From Leifsonia tongyongensis (GTDB taxonomy: Bacteria > Actinomycetota > Actinomycetes > Actinomycetales > Microbacteriaceae): a stretch of 64,000 bases of DNA. Below, piece by piece: positions 45,050-53,694 of this stretch. Numbering within the stretch: position 1 is the stretch's first letter; every line of letters starts with the position of its first letter. The notes under the pieces were generated by a model. It did not search any database, had not been told where the DNA came from, and saw only the letters and a list, made by a program, of their open reading frames with translations. The translations under genes were made by a program, and so were the position numbers. The stretch spans positions 372,001-436,000 of the forward strand of contig NZ_JAAGWY010000003.1 of NCBI RefSeq assembly GCF_010686705.1, read 5' to 3'.

Positions 45050-45055
45050 TAGACT
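45050..45055 (+). promoter_or_regulatory. -10 element TAGACT, leaderless start
   Basis: TAGACT ends 6 nt before ATG 45062. Confidence 0.55.
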
Positions 45056-45061
45056 CGGACC

Positions 45062-45817
45062 ATGCGCGAGAGAAATGACGTGACCGCCCACGCACGAGCC
45101 TTCGACCGCGCAGCGGACGTCTACGAGGCCGCGCGCCCCAGCTACCCGCAGGCGGCCGTCGACTGGCTCGTGCCGTCCACTGCCAAGCGCGTCCTCGACC
45201 TCGGCGCCGGCACCGGAAAACTCACCCGTCTCCTGGTCGATCGCGCGCTGGACGTCGTCGCCGTCGACCCGTCCGCGCAGATGCTCGGCGTCTTCGAACG
45301 GGCACTGCACGGCATCCGGACACACCTCGGGTCGGCAGAGGACATACCGCTCGGCGACGCGAGCGTCGACGCCGTGGTGTCGGGGCAGGCCTGGCACTGG
45401 GTCGATCCCGTTCGCGCCGTGCCCGAGGTCGCGCGCGTGTTGCGGCCGGGCGGAACTCTCGGTCTCGTCTGGAATTCACGTGACGAATCCGTGGACTGGG
45501 TGGCTGAACTCGGACGCCGGATCGGCGGCGACGTCGTCTATGCGCCGGCGAACACACCACCCCGGGTCGGCGCTCCGTTCGGCCCGCTCGAGACATTCGC
45601 GGTGCACTGGAAGCAGGAGCTGACGCCCGAAGGCCTGCTCGATCTCGTGCGATCGCGAAGCTACTTCATCACGAAGGAGGCGGATGAGCAGCTCGCCGTG
45701 CTCGAATCCGTGCGGCGGCTGGTGGCCGAGCATCCGTCACTTGCCGGTCGCGACACCATCGAGATGCCGTACATCACCGAGTGCTACCGCACCGCACTGC
45801 CGATCCAGAACGGCTGA
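45062..45817 (+). CDS. Class I SAM-dependent methyltransferase
   Basis: A 251-residue methyltransferase of the UbiE/type 11 group. Motif I is RVLDLGAGTGKLTRLL, the acidic end of beta 2 is VVAVDPSAQML, and SGQAWHWVDPVRAVPEVARVLRPGG contains the post-I and motif III blocks. The substrate is not evident; many such proteins act on small molecules. It is followed 24 bp later by a VOC protein on the same strand. Confidence 0.9.
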   Translation: MRERNDVTAHARAFDRAADVYEAARPSYPQAAVDWLVPSTAKRVLDLGAGTGKLTRLLVDRALDVVAVDPSAQMLGVFERALHGIRTHLGSAEDIPLGDASVDAVVSGQAWHWVDPVRAVPEVARVLRPGGTLGLVWNSRDESVDWVAELGRRIGGDVVYAPANTPPRVGAPFGPLETFAVHWKQELTPEGLLDLVRSRSYFITKEADEQLAVLESVRRLVAEHPSLAGRDTIEMPYITECYRTALPIQNG

Positions 45818-45841
45818 ATCGGCCCGGCAGAAAGGATCATC

Positions 45842-46228
45842 ATGTTCCTCGGACTCCGCACCATCGTCTACCCGGCCCCCGACCTCGACGCCAGCAGAGC
45901 GTGGTGGACCATGGTTCTGGGCGTTCCGCCCTACTTCGACGAGCCGTTCTACGTCGGCTTCAATCCCGGCGGATACGAACTCGGGCTCGATCCCGCAGCC
46001 GACCCGGCGTTCGGCGCCCGAACCTATTGGGGTGTGCGTGACATCGAAGCTGAAGCCGCCCGCCTGGCCGCAGCCGGCGCGGTCGTCGTCGAACCGGTCA
46101 CCGAGGTCGGGGAGGGGATCAAGCTGGGGATGTTCCGCAACCCTGCGGGGCACCTCATCGGGCTGATCGAGAACCCGGTGTTCGAGGTGATTCCGGTGGC
46201 CCTCGACGGCGACGGGACCGGTCGCTGA
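45842..46228 (+). CDS. VOC family protein
   Basis: A 128-residue vicinal-oxygen-chelate protein: LRTIVYPAPDLDASRAWW opens the first module and MFRNPAGHLIGLIENP closes the second. AAAGGA 4-9 nt upstream gives a normal ribosome site, so it is probably read with the methyltransferase. Enzyme or binding role unknown. A different paralog lies at 2.8 kb. Confidence 0.87.
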   Translation: MFLGLRTIVYPAPDLDASRAWWTMVLGVPPYFDEPFYVGFNPGGYELGLDPAADPAFGARTYWGVRDIEAEAARLAAAGAVVVEPVTEVGEGIKLGMFRNPAGHLIGLIENPVFEVIPVALDGDGTGR

Positions 46229-46278
46229 CCGCTCTCCACAGGCTGGCGGATGCGGAACCCGGCCCCCGGCACCGCCGG

Positions 46279-46284
46279 TAGACT
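46279..46284 (+). promoter_or_regulatory. -10 element TAGACT, leaderless start of ychF
   Basis: TAGACT ends 8 nt before GTG 46293. Confidence 0.5.
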
Positions 46285-46292
46285 GGACCCCC

Positions 46293-47366
46293 GTGGCTCT
46301 CACTATCGCGATCGTCGGACTCCCCAACGTGGGCAAGTCCACCCTTTTCAACGCTCTCACCAAGAACACGGTCCTCGCCGCGAACTATCCGTTCGCGACG
46401 ATCGAGCCCAACGTGGGTGTGGTCAGCCTGCCTGACGCCCGCCTGAACAAACTCGCTGAGATCTTCAAGAGTGAGCGCATCCTGCCCGCCCCGGTGTCCT
46501 TCGTCGACATCGCCGGAATCGTCAAGGGCGCCAGCGTGGGCGAAGGCCTCGGCAACAAGTTCCTCGCGAACATTCGGGAGGCGGATGCGATCGCTCAGGT
46601 CGTGCGCGGCTTCGACGATCCGGATGTCGTGCACGTCGACGGCAAGGTCGATGCTGCAGGCGACATGGAGACCATCAACACCGAGCTCATCCTCGCCGAC
46701 CTGCAGACCCTTGAGAAGGCTGTGGCGCGCTACGAGAAAGAGGTCAAGGGCCGCAAGCTGGAGCCGATCGTGCTCGAAACGGCTCGTGCCGCACAGGCGA
46801 TCCTCGACGAGGGCAAGCCGCTCTCGAGCGCATCCATCGACCTGACGCCCATTCGAGAACTGGGGCTTCTGACGGCCAAGCCGTTCATCTACGTCTTCAA
46901 CGTCGACGAGGCTGTGCTGACCGATGACGCGAAGCGCTCGGCGCTCGCTGCGCTTGTCGCACCGGCCCAGGCGGTTTTCCTCGACGCCAAGCTCGAGTCG
47001 GAGCTGATCGACCTCGACGCCGAAGACGCCGCCGAGCTGCTCGCCTCGACCGGCCAGGAGGAGAGCGGTCTCGACCAGCTCGCCCGCATCGGGTTCGACA
47101 CGCTCGGGCTGCAGACGTATCTCACCGCCGGCCCCAAGGAGTCACGCGCCTGGACCATCCACAAAGGCTGGAAGGCACCGCAGGCGGCCGGTGTCATCCA
47201 CACCGACTTCGAGAAGGGCTTCATCAAAGCCGAAGTCATCTCGTTCGACGACCTGGTGGAGACGGGCTCCGTTCACGAGGCCCGCGCCAAGGGCAAGGCC
47301 CGCATGGAGGGCAAGGACTACGTCATGCAGGACGGCGACGTGGTCGAGTTCCGGTTCAACGTGTGA
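46293..47366 (+). CDS. ychF: Redox-regulated ATPase/GTPase YchF (Obg family)
   Basis: A 357-residue YchF. G1 is [12 protein letters not shown]3 is [10 protein letters not shown], and the non-canonical G4 is NVDE in place of NKxD, which gives this family its ATP preference. The C-terminal TGS-like domain includes [30 protein letters not shown] in residues 288-317. It associates with ribosomes and responds to oxidative stress. Monocistronic. Confidence 0.97.
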   Translation: MALTIAIVGLPNVGKSTLFNALTKNTVLAANYPFATIEPNVGVVSLPDARLNKLAEIFKSERILPAPVSFVDIAGIVKGASVGEGLGNKFLANIREADAIAQVVRGFDDPDVVHVDGKVDAAGDMETINTELILADLQTLEKAVARYEKEVKGRKLEPIVLETARAAQAILDEGKPLSSASIDLTPIRELGLLTAKPFIYVFNVDEAVLTDDAKRSALAALVAPAQAVFLDAKLESELIDLDAEDAAELLASTGQEESGLDQLARIGFDTLGLQTYLTAGPKESRAWTIHKGWKAPQAAGVIHTDFEKGFIKAEVISFDDLVETGSVHEARAKGKARMEGKDYVMQDGDVVEFRFNV

Positions 47367-47389
47367 GGAGCGTCGCCGACTCGTCACTA

Positions 47390-47420
47390 AGTCCCCTGAA
47401 ACGCGTCGAATAAGGGGAGT
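47390..47420. terminator. Weak hairpin between ychF and the patatin gene
   Basis: TCCCCT (47392-47397) and AGGGGA (47413-47418) form a 6-bp stem between convergent genes. A 10-bp direct repeat CGCCGACTCG flanks it (47374-47383 and 47424-47433). Confidence 0.35.
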
Positions 47421-47458
47421 TCGCGCCGACTCGACCACGGGGCGAGATCGGGTGGCGC

Positions 47459-48208
47459 CTACGCGGCCTGTGGGGTGAGAGCTGCCGCGTCCAGCGCCGC
47501 CGCCGCGGCGCGACGTCCCTCGGCGATGAGGCGTGGCACATCGGACATCGTCCACTGGGCCATGCCCTGCATCTCGGGCTGAATGAGGACGACCGAGGGG
47601 TCGTTCACCAGGTCCGCGGTGCGGTTGACCGTGCGCATCATGCGAACGTTCTCCCATTTGGCGTGCAGCCGGACCACGATCACGCGGGAGGCACCGAGGT
47701 CACGCGCAGCGCTCACCGGAACATTGTCGACCATGCCGCCGTCCGCCAGCCGAGCGCTGCCATGACGCACGTGGGGGAGAAGCCCAGGGATCGCAATCGT
47801 CGTACGCAATGCGACGCTCAGCGGTCCGCTGTCGATCGTCACCGCCTGGCGCGTCCGGAGGTCCGTGGCGACCGCGCCGAACGTGCGCGGGAGGTGCTCG
47901 ATGAGCGGGTCGGTGCCGAAGATGCGGTGCACACTGTCGGTCACCGCGTGCGTATCGAGCAGCCCCAGGCGCGGGACGAGCGACCAGCGCGCGATCGCAT
48001 TCCAGCGGAACGTCAGGGCGGCCTTCTCGATCACCGCCGGCTCGAATCCTGCGGCGTACGCTGCGCCGACCAGTGCGCCCGAACTCGTCCCCGTCACGAT
48101 TCCCGGGTACACGCCTCGTTCGGCGAGCAACTGCAGCACGCCCACGTGGGCCGCGCCGAACGCACCTCCGCCGCTGAGGGCGAGACCGAGGGTGCGATCA
48201 TCGCCCAC
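47459..48208 (-). CDS. Patatin-like phospholipase family protein
   Basis: A 249-residue patatin-domain hydrolase. The oxyanion motif is LSGGGAFGAAHVG, the nucleophile S42 is in GTSSGALVG (GxSxG), and the catalytic Asp is in ADGGMVDNVPV. It resembles the RssA/YlbK group of small cytoplasmic esterases. GTG 48208 is chosen because GGAGG ends about 7 nt upstream. A palindrome lies just before it. Confidence 0.9.
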   Translation of the reverse strand: MGDDRTLGLALSGGGAFGAAHVGVLQLLAERGVYPGIVTGTSSGALVGAAYAAGFEPAVIEKAALTFRWNAIARWSLVPRLGLLDTHAVTDSVHRIFGTDPLIEHLPRTFGAVATDLRTRQAVTIDSGPLSVALRTTIAIPGLLPHVRHGSARLADGGMVDNVPVSAARDLGASRVIVVRLHAKWENVRMMRTVNRTADLVNDPSVVLIQPEMQGMAQWTMSDVPRLIAEGRRAAAAALDAAALTPQAA

Positions 48209-48222
48209 GGCATTCCTCCACA

Positions 48223-48240
48223 TCTCAATGTTCGTTGAGA
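48223..48240 (-). promoter_or_regulatory. Palindrome upstream of the patatin gene
   Basis: TCTCAA (48223-48228) and TTGAGA (48235-48240) form perfect 6-bp half-sites around a 6-bp centre, 15 bp before the patatin start. It is AT-rich compared with its surroundings, like a dimeric repressor operator. Confidence 0.4.
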
Positions 48241-48355
48241 ATTTAACAGGATGTGGATGGGAGATATCTGTGCGGCCGCCCCGACGCCGGCTCCGCCGCG
48301 ACGCCGAGGCGCCCTGCGCTACGGTGGGACCGAACGCACCTGACCAGGAGGATGC

Positions 48356-48817
48356 ATGCCGTACGTCGTCGACTTCGTGAACGTCTCCACCGAAGGGCTC
48401 GAGTCGTCTCCGGTCGCCCCGGCGCTCGCCGGGTTGCGCGCGAACGAGGCGCGGTACTTCCGGAACAAGTACGACCATGTCTTCACCGTCAGCACTGCGG
48501 ACGAGGCTCCCGAAGCGCTCGACTGGGTGACGCGCATCCTCAAAGACGAACGCGACATCGTCATCGCATCCCGCCCCCTCGAGGTGACCGCCTTCGAAGT
48601 CGAGGGCATCCGGATGGCCTACGTGTTCTACGAGTCCGGGCTGTCGATCAACGCCATGTACACGATCGAGGACGCGGGGAAGCGAGCGGTCGGGTTCAAG
48701 CTCGCCGAAGGGATGGAGGTCCCCGAGGAACTGTCGAACTTCAAGTTCGCCCGACAGAAATCGAAGCTGGCGGGGGTCATCCGCGGCTCCTACTTCGTCA
48801 TCAAGGGTGAGTACTGA
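48356..48817 (+). CDS. Conserved-looking hypothetical protein
   Basis: A 153-residue soluble protein with alternating strands and helices (YVVDFVNVSTEG, TRILKDERDIVIASRPLEV, FYESGLSINAMYTIEDAG) and a basic C-terminus (FKFARQKSKLAGVIRG). There are no cysteines, no signal peptide and no motif I recognise. AGGAGG just upstream gives a strong ribosome site, and TACGGT near 48319 may be its -10. Coding is well supported by codon use; function unknown. Confidence 0.75.
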   Translation: MPYVVDFVNVSTEGLESSPVAPALAGLRANEARYFRNKYDHVFTVSTADEAPEALDWVTRILKDERDIVIASRPLEVTAFEVEGIRMAYVFYESGLSINAMYTIEDAGKRAVGFKLAEGMEVPEELSNFKFARQKSKLAGVIRGSYFVIKGEY

Positions 48818-48818
48818 C

Positions 48819-49361
48819 TCACCACTGTCGACGCACAGCCGCCTTCGCGCCGGCCACCAGAGTCGCCGCCGGCACGTCGTCCGCAACGATCGCTCCCGCC
48901 GCGATCACCGCGTCGCGTCCGATCGTGACGCCCGGCAAGATCGTGGCGCCCGCACCGATCCACACGTTCTCGGCGACATCGATGGGTCCGCCCGTGAGCC
49001 ACATCCGCCGCTCGTCGGTGTCGACCGGATGGCCGACCGTGATGAAGGTGACGCGAGGTCCGACCATCACGCGCTCAGCGAGCCGGATGCCCGCGTAGTC
49101 GAGGAACGTGCAGTTCTGATTGATGAACACCCGCCCCACAAGCTCGAGGTTCAAACCGTGGTCCGTGAAGAACGGCGGGTAGATCGTCACACGCTCGGGC
49201 AACGGCCGCCCCAGGATCTGCTCGAACAGCGCGGCCTTGCCCGCTTCGTCGTCGAAAGGCAGGACGTTGAGGCGCGACGTGAGCTCGGTCGCACGAAGCA
49301 CGCGCTCCGACATCGCGCGGAACTCGGGACTGTGGATGCGCATGAGAAGGTCGCTGGACAC
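48819..49361 (-). CDS. Sugar O-acetyltransferase (hexapeptide repeat)
   Basis: A 180-residue left-handed beta-helix acetyltransferase of the maltose/galactoside type (Maa/LacA). The Mac N-terminal domain is reduced. NLELVGRVFINQNCTFLDYAGI and TVGHPVDTDERR hold the substrate loop with the likely catalytic His. The repeats end with VWIGAGATILPGVTIGRDAVIAAGAIV split by isoleucine-rich coils. It ends 1 bp from the convergent 48356 gene. Confidence 0.9.
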   Translation of the reverse strand: MSSDLLMRIHSPEFRAMSERVLRATELTSRLNVLPFDDEAGKAALFEQILGRPLPERVTIYPPFFTDHGLNLELVGRVFINQNCTFLDYAGIRLAERVMVGPRVTFITVGHPVDTDERRMWLTGGPIDVAENVWIGAGATILPGVTIGRDAVIAAGAIVADDVPAATLVAGAKAAVRRQW

Positions 49362-49424
49362 TCAACGATCCTCGACCTCGGCAGGCCACGTCGACGGGCG
49401 GACACGCCCAGCCACGCGCATCCC

Positions 49425-50072
49425 TCAGCTGACACCGCCGACGAACCCGGCGACGGATGTGGTCACGAGTTCGGCGACACCGCGCGCGTTCAGCGGGGCT
49501 GAGGCAGCCACCTTCATGCCGTGGTCCGCTCCCGGAACCGGGACGATCCGGATGTTCGATCGAGCGCCCACCTCTGAAGCGAGCATTGCTGCAGTGCCGA
49601 AGGTATCCCGCTCTCCTTGCAGCACGATCACCGGAACCCCGGGGGTGAGCAGTTCGCTGAGCCGCGACTTCTCCGGGCTGCCGGGCGGGTGCAGGGGGAA
49701 CGCCAGGCAGACGACTCCGACAGCTCCGACGGATGCCGCCGTCCTGCACGCCACTCGGGCTCCTGCACTGCGACCGCCGACCACCAGGGGCAGTCCGTCT
49801 GCGAGCTCGGTGACGACCGGCGCCGTCTCCAGCCACGCGATGTCGAGCGATGGCGGGCGCGCCGCCACCCGTCGCCCGGCGACCCGCCAGGGCTGCTCGT
49901 AACGCACCACCGTGATCCCTTGCGCCGGCAGCGTGCGCGCCAGTGCCGCCAGGTCGACCGCCCCGATGCCGCCGCCCGCGCCATGGCCGAGCCAGAGCAC
50001 GGAGCTCGGCGCATCCGCGGCGTCCACGACCAGCCGGCCGGGGCCGAGCGAGGTCGGCACGTCCACATCCAT
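49425..50072 (-). CDS. Alpha/beta hydrolase of the KANL3/Tex30-like type
   Basis: A 215-residue small hydrolase. WLGHGAGGG gives the oxyanion turn, GGRSAGARV the nucleophile serine, GERDTFG the acid and GADHGM the histidine. This matches bacterial Tex30-like (dienelactone-hydrolase-related) proteins of unknown substrate. ATG 50072 lies 7 nt after TACGGT (50080-50085, minus strand), supporting a leaderless start; a longer frame from 50171 has no such support. Confidence 0.85.
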   Translation of the reverse strand: MDVDVPTSLGPGRLVVDAADAPSSVLWLGHGAGGGIGAVDLAALARTLPAQGITVVRYEQPWRVAGRRVAARPPSLDIAWLETAPVVTELADGLPLVVGGRSAGARVACRTAASVGAVGVVCLAFPLHPPGSPEKSRLSELLTPGVPVIVLQGERDTFGTAAMLASEVGARSNIRIVPVPGADHGMKVAASAPLNARGVAELVTTSVAGFVGGVS

Positions 50073-50079
50073 GAGTCCG

Positions 50080-50085
50080 ACCGTA
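50080..50085 (-). promoter_or_regulatory. -10 element TACGGT, leaderless start
   Basis: TACGGT on the minus strand, 7 nt before ATG 50072. Confidence 0.45.
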
Positions 50086-50148
50086 CCCGCCACGCGCACC
50101 CGGTCACCAGTCGGAGGCGATCGCAAACGGTGTTCCGAGCGTCCGTGT

Positions 50149-50718
50149 CTAGAGGGGCGCGAGCAGCGCATCCTTCAGGCTGTCGCTGAGCTCGGGGAAG
50201 TCGTCGACCTCGACGGCGAGGGCCTGGATGGCGCGGCTGTAGTAGTTGCGCGCGGCGGCCGCGAGCGCCACATCCACGATCTCGCGGTCGCTGAGGCCGA
50301 GGTCGCGGAGGCGCTCGCTGTCCGCCTCGGTCATCGTGTCGGATGCGCGGCTCACCTTCTCGGCGAACTCCATGATCGCGACTTCCTGCTCCGGCAGCCC
50401 GGCATCGTGGTAGTCGCGGGCGATCCGTTCGAGCTCGTCCTCCTCGATGTACGCGAGTGATTTTCTGCCGTGAGCGAGCCGGCAGTGGACGGAGCGCGTG
50501 CCGAGCGCCGCGGCCAGGGTCACGAGTTCGAACCGGCGTTTGTCCATCGGGCCCGCGATGGCGCGCATGAGGTCTTTCCAGGCGGCGAACGCCTCGGGGT
50601 TGACCGTCAGCACCTTGGTGTGGCTGGCCACGTAGCCTTGCTCCCGGATGTCGCCGGCGTAGAACTCGGCGACACGATCGGTGACTTCGTCCTCGCGGGC
50701 GACTGCGATGATCGACAT
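50149..50718 (-). CDS. Carboxymuconolactone decarboxylase/AhpD-like protein
   Basis: A 189-residue all-helical CMD-family protein. The signature region reads RSVHCRLAHGRKS: the second Cys and the His of the AhpD CxxC...H motif are kept but the first Cys is replaced by Ser, so disulfide peroxidase chemistry of the normal type is unlikely. It may use a sulfenic acid or have another role. GAGG 8-9 nt upstream supports ATG 50718. Divergent from the deaminase gene. Confidence 0.88.
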   Translation of the reverse strand: MSIIAVAREDEVTDRVAEFYAGDIREQGYVASHTKVLTVNPEAFAAWKDLMRAIAGPMDKRRFELVTLAAALGTRSVHCRLAHGRKSLAYIEEDELERIARDYHDAGLPEQEVAIMEFAEKVSRASDTMTEADSERLRDLGLSDREIVDVALAAAARNYYSRAIQALAVEVDDFPELSDSLKDALLAPL

Positions 50719-50834
50719 GAGGATACCTCGGATCTATTGCCTGCTCCCATGCTCTCACCTAGGGCTCCTCGACGGAATGTGTCAGCCCTGCAGGGCGGGC
50801 GTAGAGTCGGCGATGGAGGCTGCAGAGTGACGAC

Positions 50835-51329
50835 ATGGCTATCGACGAATCCGACCTGAGGTTCCTCGCGCGCGCCGTCGAGTTGGCGCGCGAAGCGCTC
50901 GATGCCGGCGACGAACCGTTCGGTTCGGTGCTCGTCGGCGGTGACGGCCTCGTGCTGCGTGAGGACCGCAATCGGGTGAGCGGGGGCGACGAGACCCTTC
51001 ATCCCGAGTTCGAACTGGCACGCTGGGCGGCGCGCAACATGGTCGCGGAGGAGCGCGCAAGCGCGACTGTCTACACATCGGGGGAGCACTGCCCCATGTG
51101 CTCGGCCGCACACGCCTGGGTCGGGCTCGGGAGAATCGTCTACGCGGCCTCGGCGGCACAAACCAGCGGATGGCGCGCCGCACGGGGTCTTCCCGCGGGA
51201 CCGGTCGAGAGCCTACCCATCTCTGTCGTCGCACCCGGGGTCCCGGTCGACGGACCGGCCCCGCAATTCGAAGCCGAACTCCGCGACCTGTTCGAGCAGC
51301 TCGCGATCCGTTCGCTTCGCCGCGGGTAG
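50835..51329 (+). CDS. Nucleoside/guanine deaminase-like CMP-dCMP family enzyme
   Basis: A 164-residue zinc deaminase. The first zinc motif is LHPEFELA (H-P-E instead of the usual H-A-E) and the second GEHCPMCSAAH (usually PCxxC). Both substitutions keep the ligands His, Cys, Cys and the catalytic Glu. The length matches guanine or nucleoside deaminases rather than the tRNA enzyme TadA. TAGAGT at 50802-50807 is a plausible -10. Confidence 0.88.
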   Translation: MAIDESDLRFLARAVELAREALDAGDEPFGSVLVGGDGLVLREDRNRVSGGDETLHPEFELARWAARNMVAEERASATVYTSGEHCPMCSAAHAWVGLGRIVYAASAAQTSGWRAARGLPAGPVESLPISVVAPGVPVDGPAPQFEAELRDLFEQLAIRSLRRG

Positions 51330-51345
51330 CCGGAGACGTTCCCTC

Positions 51346-51440
51346 GCGATTGCTCGCCAATCTATCGGCGAGCAATCGAACGCGACTGCGAACTTATTGG
51401 CAACCAACCCGGGCAAAGCGCGGATTGCCGACGCAATCCG
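51346..51440. repeat. Palindrome cluster upstream of the alpha-glucoside operon
   Basis: Three elements lie side by side. CGATTGCTCGCC (51347-51358) pairs perfectly with GGCGAGCAATCG (51367-51378). A TTGG-CAA-CCAA palindrome occurs in TTATTGGCAACCAA near 51394-51407. CGGATTG (51421-51427) pairs with CAATCCG (51434-51440). The first matches a sequence at 59405-59439 beyond the other end of the operon. Confidence 0.65.
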
Positions 51441-51450
51441 GGGCTGGGGC

Positions 51451-51480
51451 TTGACGAATGTCAGAACTATCTTTTATGGT
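51451..51480 (+). promoter_or_regulatory. Promoter of the alpha-glucoside operon
   Basis: TTGACG (51451-51456) and TATGGT (51475-51480) with an 18-nt spacer give a good sigma-70-type promoter for the ROK gene and the operon behind it. Confidence 0.6.
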
Positions 51481-51499
51481 TTATTTAGTCCTAAACAAA
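51480..51499 (+). promoter_or_regulatory. AT-rich ROK operator
   Basis: TTTATTTAG (51480-51488) is an inverted repeat of CTAAACAAA (51491-51499), 8 of 9 positions matching around a 2-bp centre. It directly follows the -10, where a repressor would block initiation. AT-rich palindromes of this type are typical ROK/NagC/XylR sites. Confidence 0.6.
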
Positions 51500-51508
51500 A
51501 GGTAGGCA

Positions 51509-52732
51509 ATGGCGCTCACATCCCCGTCTCGAACAGACGTCAACCGCTCGGCGATCCTCGCGCACCTCGGTGCCCAGGGCCCCGCATCCCGCGCGGATCT
51601 CGCACGGATGCTCGGTGTATCGCCCGCGCTGGTGACACAGCTGACCAAAGACCTTCTGGCCGACGGGCTGATCCAGGAGCTCGACCACTCGCCGTCGCAG
51701 GGCGGCAGGCCGGCGCGGATGCTCGGGGTCGTCGCCGACACCGCTCGCGCCATCGGAGTCAAGGTCGTCGCCGACCACGTGGCGTTCGTCGAGGTGAGCA
51801 TCGACGGCAGCGTCATCCGCAGTGCGACCGAACCGTTCGACGCGCTCTCGACGCTCGCCGTCACGAACCTCGTCGAGCTCGCTCGGACCTTCATCGATGG
51901 CGGTGGTGACACCCCACTCCTCGGGATCGGCGTCGGCATCCCGGGTACCGTCGACGAACAGGGTGTCGGTGTCATCGATTCGACCCAGCTCGGCTGGAAC
52001 CAGGTTCCGCTCGGGGCCGCGCTTCGACGGTCCCTGGGCCTCCCGGTCGTCGTCGACAACAACGTGAACGCACTGAGCATGGCGGAACGCCTGTTCGGCC
52101 AGGGCCGGTCGTGCCCCGACTTCCTCGTCGTCACGATCGGAACCGGCGTCGGAGCCGGCATCGTCTCGGGCGGCTCGGTTCTTCGCGGGCGTTCGGGCGG
52201 GGCCGGCGACGTCGGGCACATCCCGGTCACGGATGGCGGCCCGCTCTGCCAGTGCGGGAACCACGGATGCCTCGAAGCCTTCGTGGGGGAGAGCGCACTC
52301 ATCGCACGCGCCGCAGAAGCCGGCGTGATCACGCCTGACGAACCGATCGCAGCCGTCACACGTGCGGCCGTGGACGGCGACCAGCGGGCGAGGGACATCT
52401 TCGCCGATGCGGGTCACCTGCTCGGTCGAACCCTCGCCGGAGTCGTCAACGTCCTCGATCCCGAACTGGTCGTGGTGCTCGGCGAGGGTGTGGCGGCCTG
52501 GGAGTTCTGGGCGCCCGGCTTCGAATCGGCGCTGCGCGCATCCCTCGTCCCCGGAAAACGCGGAGTCGAGGTCGCAGTCGAGACCTGGCAGGACGACCGG
52601 TGGGCGCAGGGGGCTGCGGCACTCGTGCTCGCGACGTCGTTCGATTCGGATGGCGTGGCCGGCGAACAGGGCCGCCTCGTCCGCGAACGCCTGGTCGCCA
52701 ATTCGCGCATCCCGGAAGGTGTGTCGCGATGA
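51509..52732 (+). CDS. ROK-family transcriptional regulator
   Basis: A 407-residue regulator. The N-terminal winged HTH (NRSAILAHLGAQGPASRADLARMLGVSPALV in residues 12-42) is joined to a sugar-kinase-like ROK domain. That domain has GIGVGIPGTVD, DNNVNALSMAE, GTGVGAGIVSGGSVLRG split by glycine turns, and the zinc motif CQCGNHGCLEAF. It senses a sugar or sugar phosphate and probably represses the operon at 51480-51499. AGG before ATG 51509 is a modest ribosome site. It overlaps the first permease by 4 bases. Confidence 0.93.
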   Translation: MALTSPSRTDVNRSAILAHLGAQGPASRADLARMLGVSPALVTQLTKDLLADGLIQELDHSPSQGGRPARMLGVVADTARAIGVKVVADHVAFVEVSIDGSVIRSATEPFDALSTLAVTNLVELARTFIDGGGDTPLLGIGVGIPGTVDEQGVGVIDSTQLGWNQVPLGAALRRSLGLPVVVDNNVNALSMAERLFGQGRSCPDFLVVTIGTGVGAGIVSGGSVLRGRSGGAGDVGHIPVTDGGPLCQCGNHGCLEAFVGESALIARAAEAGVITPDEPIAAVTRAAVDGDQRARDIFADAGHLLGRTLAGVVNVLDPELVVVLGEGVAAWEFWAPGFESALRASLVPGKRGVEVAVETWQDDRWAQGAAALVLATSFDSDGVAGEQGRLVRERLVANSRIPEGVSR

Positions 52733-53694
52733 CTCTCTCAGCAGCGCGCGTCGCGGCGTCGGCCGAAGCGCCGCCAACCGCAGAACGGGCCAGCGAACGC
52801 GCACCGCGCAGGCGTTCGCCGAAGCAGCGCGTGAAGTATGCGCTGACCATCGCCCTCTTCCTCCTGCCGAGCCTCGTCCCTCTGCTCGCGTTCATCATCG
52901 GGCCGATGATCGCGGCGGCCTGGACCAGCCTTCACTCCTGGAACCTCATCGGACCGATGAAATGGGTCGGACTCGACAACTACAGGACCTTGCTCACCGA
53001 TCCGGGCACCCAGCAGGCCTTCCTGCACACGGTCTACTACATTGTCGGCTACCTTCCGCTCGTCTACATCGGCGGACTGGCGCTCGCTCTCGCGCTCAAC
53101 GCGAAACTCAAGGGACGGGCGCTCCTGCGCGGCGTCTACTTCCTCCCCGTCGTGACCAGCTGGGTCGTCGTCGCGCTGGTGTGGCGCTGGCTCCTGAACC
53201 CGAGCGTCGGAATCGTCAACTGGGCGCTGAGCCTGATCGGCATCCAGGGTCCCGGCTGGTACACCGATCCTGCCTGGTCGATGCCCTCGATCATCCTCGC
53301 GTCGGCCTGGAAGGACCTCGGCTTCGTGATGGTCATCCTGCTGGCCGGCCTCCAGACGATCAACCCCGACCTGTACGAGGCGGCCGAGATCGACGGGGCG
53401 GGTTGGTGGCGCCGGCTCTTCAGCATCACGCTGCCGATGCTGTCGCCATCCACCTTCTTCGTCATCGTCCTCTCCCTGATCAACGGCTTCCAGGTGTTCG
53501 ACCAGGTGTACGTGATGACCGGCGGCGGCCCGAACAATTCGAGTCGCGTGGTCGTGCAGGAGGTCTACGATCTCACCTTCCGCTACGGCCAGGCCGGAAT
53601 GGCCTCTGCGCTGTCGTGGCTGCTCTTCATCGTCATCCTGATCATCACGCTCATCCAGTTCCGCGGGCAGAAGCGGTGGGTGAACTATGCGTAA
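52729..53694 (+). CDS. Sugar ABC transporter permease 1 (CUT1 type)
   Basis: A 321-residue permease, MalF/UgpA-like: polar head of 35 residues, six TM helices and an EAA loop (YEAAEIDGAGWWRRLFSITLPML). GFQVFDQVYVMTGGGPNNSS is the typical CUT1 periplasmic/TM block. The start overlaps the ROK stop (ATGA), and it overlaps permease 2 by 8 bases. Confidence 0.94.
   Translation: MTLSAARVAASAEAPPTAERASERAPRRRSPKQRVKYALTIALFLLPSLVPLLAFIIGPMIAAAWTSLHSWNLIGPMKWVGLDNYRTLLTDPGTQQAFLHTVYYIVGYLPLVYIGGLALALALNAKLKGRALLRGVYFLPVVTSWVVVALVWRWLLNPSVGIVNWALSLIGIQGPGWYTDPAWSMPSIILASAWKDLGFVMVILLAGLQTINPDLYEAAEIDGAGWWRRLFSITLPMLSPSTFFVIVLSLINGFQVFDQVYVMTGGGPNNSSRVVVQEVYDLTFRYGQAGMASALSWLLFIVILIITLIQFRGQKRWVNYA

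Noticed and set aside
50813-50830. Five-codon leader ORF (MEAAE) before the deaminase gene
   Set aside because: It follows TAGAGT by only 5 nt and is very short; could be chance, and its GGAGG lies 17 nt or more from the real start.
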